Assembly: GCA_028817255.1 (NCBI GenBank)
Contig: JAPPQA010000111.1
Span: forward strand, 19,861-30,573
Reading direction: 5' to 3'
Source of the DNA: Gammaproteobacteria bacterium
GTDB lineage: Bacteria; Pseudomonadota; Gammaproteobacteria; Porifericomitales; Porifericomitaceae
Length of the DNA: 10,713 bases
Shown here in pieces: positions 6,310 to 10,713 of the stretch. The notes beneath the pieces are model-generated. The model was not told the DNA's origin and did not search any database. It saw nothing but the letters and a program-made list of their open reading frames with translations. A program made the position numbers and the translations under genes. Positions within the stretch are counted from its first letter, which is position 1. Each line of letters opens with the position of its first letter.

Positions 6310-6335
6310 GAACGAATACTCGGGGACGCTCGTTC
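6310..6335. promoter_or_regulatory. Short inverted repeat upstream of the Pro-rich gene
   Basis: GAACGA (6310-6315) and TCGTTC (6330-6335) are separated by 14 nt and flanked by CCGG on both sides (near 6303 and 6341). It lies 20 nt before the ATG at 6355. It could be an operator or an mRNA hairpin; a 6-bp dyad can also arise by chance. I find no good -35/-10 pair beside it. Confidence 0.2.
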
Positions 6336-6354
6336 AATATCCGGGCGAGAAGGA

Positions 6355-6669
6355 ATGGCACAGCGTAAAGCGGCGCGGCGAATATTGGGCGGGGCGGCGG
6401 CGCCCCTAGGCGCCCTGGCGCTCGCCGTTGCCTTCTCCGCGGCGGTTTGCTGGACGCCTGCCCCGGCCGCCGCCGCCCCGGCCGCCCCCGCCGCCGACGA
6501 TACGGCGGCCGGCGCGGCGGCGGAAAAAAGGCCGGCGGCAAAACCGCCGCCGCGGCCGCAAGCGAAACCGCCGGCGGCCAAAACGCGGCCCGCGCCGGAG
6601 CCGGCGCGAATCGTCCCCAGCGAGGAGATCGAAGTGGAGACCCCGGTCGCCTTCCCCGCGGACATCTGA
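6355..6669 (+). CDS. Small Ala/Pro-rich exported or anchored protein
   Basis: Product of 104 residues. A basic start (MAQRKAARR) precedes a hydrophobic stretch (about 11-32) that acts as a signal peptide or membrane anchor. C32 follows AAV, which is a poor lipobox because Val is disfavoured before the Cys. Residues 34-85 are almost only Ala, Pro, Lys and Arg (KPPPRPQAKPP), like the extended periplasmic linker of TonB, but no TonB C-terminal domain follows. The end is acidic (SEEIEVETP). The frame is open back to GTG 6163, but that extension would translate the REP-doublet, so I use ATG 6355, preceded by the purine-rich GGGCGAGAAGGA. It lies 12 nt upstream of the channel gene. A linker that bridges the periplasm is possible; low-complexity composition limits certainty. 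Confidence 0.65.
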   Translation: MAQRKAARRILGGAAAPLGALALAVAFSAAVCWTPAPAAAAPAAPAADDTAAGAAAEKRPAAKPPPRPQAKPPAAKTRPAPEPARIVPSEEIEVETPVAFPADI

Positions 6670-6674
6670 AGGGG
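6669..6674 (+). promoter_or_regulatory. Shine-Dalgarno site deciding the TTG start of the channel gene
   Basis: AAGGGG, overlapping the previous stop codon, ends 7 nt before TTG 6682. The other candidate start, ATG 6706, has only GGAAG about 18 nt upstream. The site favours TTG, although an ATG start would still keep the first membrane helix. Confidence 0.45.
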
Positions 6675-6681
6675 CGCGGCG

Positions 6682-7524
6682 TTGCGGAAGCTGTATCGGG
6701 CCGCGATGGAGCACGAGCTCCGGTATCAGCTGGCGGCGTTGATCGCCGCCGCTGTCCTGGTGCACGTGTGCTACGAAACCTGGGTGCGCCCCGTCGCCGC
6801 ACAGCAGCTGCAATGGCGGGAGAGCGGCGCGGGCGCTGCGCCGCCAATGGGCCGGGCAGCCGTGATCGTCAAGGACTATGAGCAGGAAATCTGCCTGATC
6901 GCCATGCTCTGGGCGCTGGCCATCATGTTGCTCAAGGCGGGGACCTTGCGCTACTCGCGGCGGCTGTTCGCCGTCAAGGGCAGGGGCGGCCAGGCGAACT
7001 TCCTGGAGACGCGCGAAACGGACATTATCCTGCCGGAGGCGAAAGACCTGGACCGGTACCGGGAGATCCTGGACCGCGCCAAGGCGCTGGGCTACCGCGC
7101 CACGGTGCTGTACAAGGCGGCGGCGGCTTCCCTGGATCGCTTTTTCACGACCTCCCGCGTCCCGGAGGCGACCCTGGCGATGCAGCAGATCTGCGAAACG
7201 GAGGCCGAGCGCCAGGAGACCGGGCTGTCCATGGTGCGCTACTTGATCTGGCTGATCCCCTCCGTGGGCTTCATCGGCACGGTGCGGGGCATCGGCGCCG
7301 CTTTGGGCAAGGCCGAGCAGGCGGTGCAGGGCAACATCGGCCCGGTGACGGAAAGCCTGGGCGTCGCCTTCAACTCGACTTTCGTGGCGCTGGTCATCAG
7401 CGTCGTGATCATGCTCTTTCTGCACAAGCTGCAAGAGGCGCAGGAGACCTTGATCCTGGATACCCAGGATTTCTGCAACGATCACCTGTTGCGCTACATG
7501 AGGGAAAAGATCCCCGGCGCCTGA
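6682..7524 (+). CDS. MotA/TolQ/ExbB-family proton channel protein
   Basis: Product of 280 residues. The family forms the pentameric A subunit of ion-driven inner-membrane motors (MotA, TolQ, ExbB, GldL, ZorA). Four membrane helices are visible: about 16-32, 69-87, 186-208 and 224-248. A cytoplasmic loop of about 100 residues (88-185) lies between the second and third helices, as in MotA. The family core is IPSVGFIGTVRGIGAALG followed by TESLGVAFNSTFVALVIS, with a polar Asn-Ser-Thr in the last helix where TolQ/ExbB carry pore-lining Thr. The periplasmic loop between helices 1 and 2 is longer than usual (about 33-68). The start is TTG 6682, supported by its ribosome-binding site; ATG 6706 is the alternative. 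Its probable B-subunit partners are the two vWA proteins downstream. Family assignment is firm; the ion and the load are not known. Confidence 0.92.
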   Translation: MRKLYRAAMEHELRYQLAALIAAAVLVHVCYETWVRPVAAQQLQWRESGAGAAPPMGRAAVIVKDYEQEICLIAMLWALAIMLLKAGTLRYSRRLFAVKGRGGQANFLETRETDIILPEAKDLDRYREILDRAKALGYRATVLYKAAAASLDRFFTTSRVPEATLAMQQICETEAERQETGLSMVRYLIWLIPSVGFIGTVRGIGAALGKAEQAVQGNIGPVTESLGVAFNSTFVALVISVVIMLFLHKLQEAQETLILDTQDFCNDHLLRYMREKIPGA

Positions 7525-7538
7525 AAGCGCCCGGCATC

Positions 7539-8552
7539 ATGGCCGCCCCGGAGCGAAGCGCAGCGACCGCGGTGCTGCAAATCGGCAGTTGCTTCCTGAG
7601 CCTTGCCCCGCCCCGCGAGCAGGAGTGGCGGCACAGTCCCTGCTACGCTTCCCTGGAACAAGGCAAGTGGCGGGCGGGAGACGCGGAGCGCTTCCAGTTC
7701 CACACGGAAGAGTCGTCCGGCGACAGCGACAACACGTACTTCGCGGAGTGCAAGGTCAAGAAACTGCACCAGCGCCCCTCCGACGCCCAGAGCTCCCTGG
7801 ACCTGGTGTACCTGCACCTGCGCGATTTCCTGGAGCGCCCCCCCGAAGACGGCGAAGCCCTGCTGGTTCTGGTCTCCGCGGCTTACGAAAAGGAGCAGCT
7901 GCGGCACCTGCTGGGAGTCCTGCAGGCCCTGGCGCGTCCGCCGCTGGCCCTGTTGCAGACGCCGCTGGCGTACAGCGCCCTGCTGCCCGAGGGAGACTAC
8001 GCGATGCTCGAAGTGGGGCTGCGCCAGGCCGTGCTGACCCGGCTGGAGATCGCGGACGGCGCGGCCCGCCTGCGGGACTCGTTCCGGTGCGCGGGCCTCG
8101 GGTTGCCGCAGCTGTGCGAACAATGGTTCCGGATCATAGACGCCGAGTTCCTGAAGCGCCGCTACAATGCCCGCCATGACTCGCGCAACAAACGAACTTT
8201 GTTCCGGCAGATCATCGAGAATCTGCGGCGCGACTCCAGCGAACTGCGCCTGGAGTTGGACGGCATCGAGGTCGCCGTGGCCAGGGAGCGCTTCGCGGCG
8301 CATCTGCCGGAAGGCGCGCAACAGTGGTTGGCGGGCCGCAAGTGCGTACTGCTGCCCTCCCCCGGCATATCCCTGCGGCGGGTATTCCCGCAAACGGAAG
8401 CGTTGCCGGTCCTGGACCGCGGCCGCCTCGAGGCGCTGCTGCACAGCGAGCCGTTGCGCGGGCTGTCGGCTGGCGCCGCCCCGGAACCCCGCGGCGCGGT
8501 AAGGCAGTACCGCGAAATCCAGCACCCGCAGGCGCCCCCTCGGGCGCAGTAG
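7539..8552 (+). CDS. Possible degenerate Hsp70/actin-fold protein
   Basis: Product of 337 residues, without signal peptide or membrane helix, so probably cytoplasmic. By reading alone, its order of elements parallels an Hsp70/actin-fold ATPase: LQIGSCFLSL (13-22) in place of phosphate loop 1; LLVLVSAAYEKEQ (108-120) like the VPAYF strand; LLQTPLAYSALLP (138-150) like the NEPTAAALAYG region; DYAMLEVGLRQAVLTRLEI (153-171) where phosphate loop 2 would be; and RDSFRCAGLGLPQLCEQWF (179-197) with a later basic helix (LFRQIIENLRRDSSELRLEL) like the NBD helices. The glycine-rich DLGGGT-type loops are not conserved, so it is probably not an active ATPase. It begins 14 nt after the channel gene and has no strong ribosome-binding site, suggesting coupling. 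It may be an adaptor on the cytoplasmic side of the channel. The gene is sure; the fold is tentative. Confidence 0.85.
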   Translation: MAAPERSAATAVLQIGSCFLSLAPPREQEWRHSPCYASLEQGKWRAGDAERFQFHTEESSGDSDNTYFAECKVKKLHQRPSDAQSSLDLVYLHLRDFLERPPEDGEALLVLVSAAYEKEQLRHLLGVLQALARPPLALLQTPLAYSALLPEGDYAMLEVGLRQAVLTRLEIADGAARLRDSFRCAGLGLPQLCEQWFRIIDAEFLKRRYNARHDSRNKRTLFRQIIENLRRDSSELRLELDGIEVAVARERFAAHLPEGAQQWLAGRKCVLLPSPGISLRRVFPQTEALPVLDRGRLEALLHSEPLRGLSAGAAPEPRGAVRQYREIQHPQAPPRAQ

Positions 8553-8569
8553 CGGCACGGCGCGCGCTC

Positions 8570-9658
8570 ATGGCAAGGAAACGGCGCGACGCAAGCTCCT
8601 TCGGCCTGGCGTTCCTGGATGTTATGTCCTGCGGCCTGGGCGCGTCCGTGCTGATCTTTCTGATCGTCAAGCACAACACCTCTGTGCAGGCGCTGGAGGC
8701 CGACGCGGCCGATGCCGCGCGCGCCGTGCCGCAAGAGGCCCGGCGGCAACAACTGCAACGGGAGATAGAAGAACGCGCCGCGCGGCTCGCCTTCCTGGAC
8801 CGGCGCCTGTCCGAATTGAAGCGGAGCGTAGCCGACACGCAGCGGCAACACGCCGGCTCGCTGCAAGAGATTGCCGGGCTGCTGGCGGAACGGGCGCCGG
8901 CCGCCGCCGCCGGCGCGGACGGCCTCGATGCCCTGAAGGAGCGGTTGCGGCAACGGCAGGCGGCCCTGCTGAAGGCGCGCGCCAGCGGCGCCCAGCGCAA
9001 GAAAATCGAGGGCGAGGGCAAGCGCCAGTACCTCGCCGGCCTTACCGTGCGGGGCAAGCGCATTCTGATTTTGTTTGACCGTTCCGCCAGCATGTCGGAC
9101 ACCAGCGTCGTGAACATCATTCGGCACAAATTTCTGCCCGAGGCGCAACGGCGCGCGACCCCCAAATGGCGCTGGGCGTCGTCCATTCTGGAATGGCTGC
9201 TGGCGCACCTGCCTCCCGACGCGCAGTACCAGCTGATCGGCTTCGACGAACGGGCGGCGCCGGTACTGGGCGCGGCCCGCAAAGGCTGGCTGCCGGCCCG
9301 GGACCGGGAAACGCTGGCTGCCGTCTCCAGCGCCGCCGGGCAATGGCTGCCTGAGGGCGGCACCAATCTGGAGGCGGCGTTCCAAAGCGTCGCCGACATG
9401 TCTCCCGCGCCCGATGCGATCTACCTGGTTACGGACGGGCTGCCCACCAAGGGCGCCAGTCTCTTCAAGAGCGCCCGCGTCAGCGGCGAAAAACGCATGC
9501 AGTTCTTCCAGCAGGCCGTGCAGAAGTTTCCCCCGCGGGCGCCGGTCAACGTGATCCTGCTGCCGATCGAGGGAGACCCCGCCGCGCCGGAGGCATTCTG
9601 GAGGCTGGCGCAGGCCAGCGGCGGACGCTTCCTGGCGCCTTCCGGCGACTGGCCGTGA
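8570..9658 (+). CDS. vWA protein 1 with ExbD/TolR-like N-terminal helix
   Basis: Product of 362 residues from ATG 8570. The frame is open further upstream, but that part overlaps the previous gene. The basic start (MARKRRD) precedes one membrane helix (about 14-34) that begins FLDVMSCGLG; Asp17 sits where ExbD, TolR and MotB have their essential proton-carrying Asp. Residues about 38-145 are a charged, heptad-like coiled coil. The vWA domain occupies about 163-355 and has a full metal-ion-dependent adhesion site: Asp170-x-Ser172-x-Ser174 (FDRSASMS), Thr265 (GGTNLEAAF) and Asp289 (LVTDG). N-in topology would place coiled coil and vWA in the periplasm. It lies 17 nt after the previous gene. It probably acts as a B subunit of the MotA/TolQ-like channel and binds an envelope ligand through metal; that pairing is inference. 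Confidence 0.9.
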   Translation: MARKRRDASSFGLAFLDVMSCGLGASVLIFLIVKHNTSVQALEADAADAARAVPQEARRQQLQREIEERAARLAFLDRRLSELKRSVADTQRQHAGSLQEIAGLLAERAPAAAAGADGLDALKERLRQRQAALLKARASGAQRKKIEGEGKRQYLAGLTVRGKRILILFDRSASMSDTSVVNIIRHKFLPEAQRRATPKWRWASSILEWLLAHLPPDAQYQLIGFDERAAPVLGAARKGWLPARDRETLAAVSSAAGQWLPEGGTNLEAAFQSVADMSPAPDAIYLVTDGLPTKGASLFKSARVSGEKRMQFFQQAVQKFPPRAPVNVILLPIEGDPAAPEAFWRLAQASGGRFLAPSGDWP

Positions 9659-9736
9659 ACGGCCGGAACGGCAGCTGGGCCGGGGAGGCGAACCCTGAGG
9701 CCAGAGACATGAGGCTATAGACATGAGAATCCGGGC

Positions 9737-10705
9737 ATGAAACGCGCGCGCCGCCGGACGGAGGGCAACAACCTGTCTTTTCTCGATGTCGTCAGCTGCG
9801 GCTTCGGCGCCATCGTCCTGCTGATCCTGATCGTTAAGCCGGAGACGCCCGGCGAACTTCCGCTCCCTGCCCCGGTGGAGGCCGTCGCGGAATTGGCGGC
9901 GCGCCTGGCGGCGTTGCAGGCAGAACAGCGGTCGCGGGAACAGGCGCTGCGCCGCCAGGAGGACGCGCTGGCGGCGGCGCGGGAGCAAGCGGCGGCCGCC
10001 CGGGCGCGCGTCCGGGCGCGCGTCCTGGAGCAAAGCAAAGCCGCCCGCCAGGCCGAGGTCGCCACGATGACGCAAGACAAGATCAGGAAGCGCCTGGAGG
10101 CGGCCCTGCAAGATCTGGACGAGGAGATGCGGCGCCTGCGCCTGCAACCCGACGACGACGCGAAGGTCGGCGGCCTCCCGGTGGACAGCCGCTACATCGT
10201 TTTTATCGTGGACACCTCCGGCAGCATGAAGCAGCGCGCCTGGCGGCAGGCGGAGGAACAGATGATCGCCATCCTGGATGCCTATCCCAAGGTCGAGGGC
10301 ATCCAGATCATGAACGACATGGGGCAATACATGTTCGATCAGTACCGAGGCCGCTGGATCCCGGACACGCCGGCGCGCCGCAAGGCCATTGTGCGGCACT
10401 TCCGCACCTGGTCGCCGTACAGCAACTCCAGCCCCGTGGAGGGCATCCTGGAGGCCATTCGCACGTACTCTTCCCGCTCCCGCAAGATCAGCCTGTATAT
10501 ATTCGGCGACGAGTTTAGCGGGCCGTCCGGCCAGGCGGTGATTGACGAGGTGGAGCGGCTGAATTTCTCCGGGGGCAAAGGCCGGCGCCGGGTGCGGATT
10601 CATGCCCTGGGCTTTTACACCGGCGCCGGGGCCACGGGCCAGCGCTTCGCGGCGCTGATGCGGGAGTTGACTTACCGCAACGGCGGCACGTTCATCGGGT
10701 TGTGA
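9737..10705 (+). CDS. vWA protein 2 with ExbD/TolR-like N-terminal helix
   Basis: Product of 322 residues. The layout matches the preceding gene: basic start (MKRARRR), a membrane helix (about 13-34) starting FLDVVSCGFG with Asp17 and Cys21 at the same residue numbers, an Ala/Arg/Glu-rich coiled coil (about 47-138), then a vWA domain (about 152-320). Its adhesion site has Asp159-x-Ser161-x-Ser163 (VDTSGSMK) and Asp258 (FGDE), with Ser231/Ser232 (NSSPVEG) at the position usually held by Thr. The two vWA domains are clearly different in sequence, so this is an old duplication or a pairing of distinct subunits. The gap before it is 78 bp. The preceding bases have no strong ribosome-binding site. 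Confidence 0.9.
   Translation: MKRARRRTEGNNLSFLDVVSCGFGAIVLLILIVKPETPGELPLPAPVEAVAELAARLAALQAEQRSREQALRRQEDALAAAREQAAAARARVRARVLEQSKAARQAEVATMTQDKIRKRLEAALQDLDEEMRRLRLQPDDDAKVGGLPVDSRYIVFIVDTSGSMKQRAWRQAEEQMIAILDAYPKVEGIQIMNDMGQYMFDQYRGRWIPDTPARRKAIVRHFRTWSPYSNSSPVEGILEAIRTYSSRSRKISLYIFGDEFSGPSGQAVIDEVERLNFSGGKGRRRVRIHALGFYTGAGATGQRFAALMRELTYRNGGTFIGL
10001..10024 (+). repeat. 12-bp exact tandem duplication in the coiled coil
   Basis: CGGGCGCGCGTC occurs at 10001-10012 and again at 10013-10024, giving a repeated Arg-Ala-Arg-Val unit in vWA protein 2. It is in frame and changes the coiled-coil length by four residues. It probably arose by slippage. Confidence 0.7.
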
Positions 10706-10713
10706 ATGCCGGA
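10706..10713 (+). CDS. Possible start of a further gene, cut by the window end
   Basis: ATG at 10706 follows the vWA protein 2 stop directly, with GGG at 10697-10699 about 6 nt upstream. Only Met-Pro and two further bases are visible. Tight spacing in the operon makes a start plausible, but nothing can be said about the product. Confidence 0.3.

Noticed and set aside
6163..6354. In-frame extension of the Pro-rich protein from GTG 6163
   Set aside because: It would translate the REP-doublet and place a hydrophobic export segment 64 residues into the protein. ATG 6355 gives a normal signal-like N-terminus.
8324..8569. Upstream extension of vWA protein 1
   Set aside because: It overlaps the preceding gene by more than 200 nt and would bury the membrane helix. 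ATG 8570 gives the same residue numbering of Asp17 and Cys21 as in vWA protein 2.
9709..9720. Mini open frame ATG AGG CTA TAG in the gap before vWA protein 2, within a near repeat of ACATGAG
   Set aside because: Three codons without a ribosome-binding site; the repeated ACATGAG is too short to support a leader peptide or attenuator.
8162..10603. A very long open frame on the minus strand (813 codons) opposite the vWA genes
   Set aside because: It lies opposite two genes with clear vWA and membrane motifs. Its translation is Arg/Gly/Leu/Gln-rich with no recognisable domain, as expected for the complement of high-GC codons.

Overview
High-GC bacterial DNA in which every supported gene lies on the + strand, so the window reads like one long operon or two abutting ones. 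The products point to a Gram-negative (diderm) cell envelope: a probable lipoprotein, exported and single-span membrane proteins, and a MotA/TolQ/ExbB-type channel. A gammaproteobacterium is my best guess, from the lipoprotein and TPR protein types and from a REP-like repeat of the CCCTCACC...CCCTCTCCC kind common in proteobacteria. No taxonomic marker gene is present, so this stays an inference.

Layout. (1) 1-3883: a 5'-truncated probable lipoprotein, an exported TPR-like protein with a C-terminal beta domain, and a one-span protein with four PEGA-like repeats and a formylglycine-generating-enzyme (FGE/SUMF1)-fold domain that has no cysteines. These genes overlap. (2) 4000-6102: four tandem paralogous genes for small one-span proteins with a two-cysteine periplasmic domain. 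The last three form a repeat of about 530 bp, and copies 3 and 4 share 184 identical bases. A vestigial start of a fifth copy follows. (3) 6103-6354: a non-coding gap with a REP-doublet (REPIN-like) inverted repeat. (4) 6355-10705: a small Ala/Pro-rich exported or anchored protein, a four-span MotA/TolQ/ExbB-family channel protein, a protein that looks like a degenerate Hsp70/actin-fold ATPase, and two von Willebrand factor A (vWA) proteins. A further gene may begin at 10706.

How the parts may work together (inference). The two vWA proteins share an N-terminal membrane helix that starts with an Asp at residue 17, placed like the essential Asp of ExbD/TolR/MotB, followed by Cys21. With the MotA/TolQ-like protein next door, this suggests an ion-driven stator whose two B subunits carry periplasmic coiled coils and metal-binding vWA domains instead of peptidoglycan-binding domains. 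The lipoprotein, TPR, PEGA/FGE-fold and Pro-rich proteins would be envelope partners. The logic recalls other envelope motors (Tol-Pal, Zorya ZorAB, and GldLM with the FGE-fold lipoproteins GldJ/GldK), but it matches none of them. The four-gene array looks like a lineage-specific insertion between the two halves of this locus. I know of no characterised system with this gene set, and no function has been demonstrated by anything visible here.
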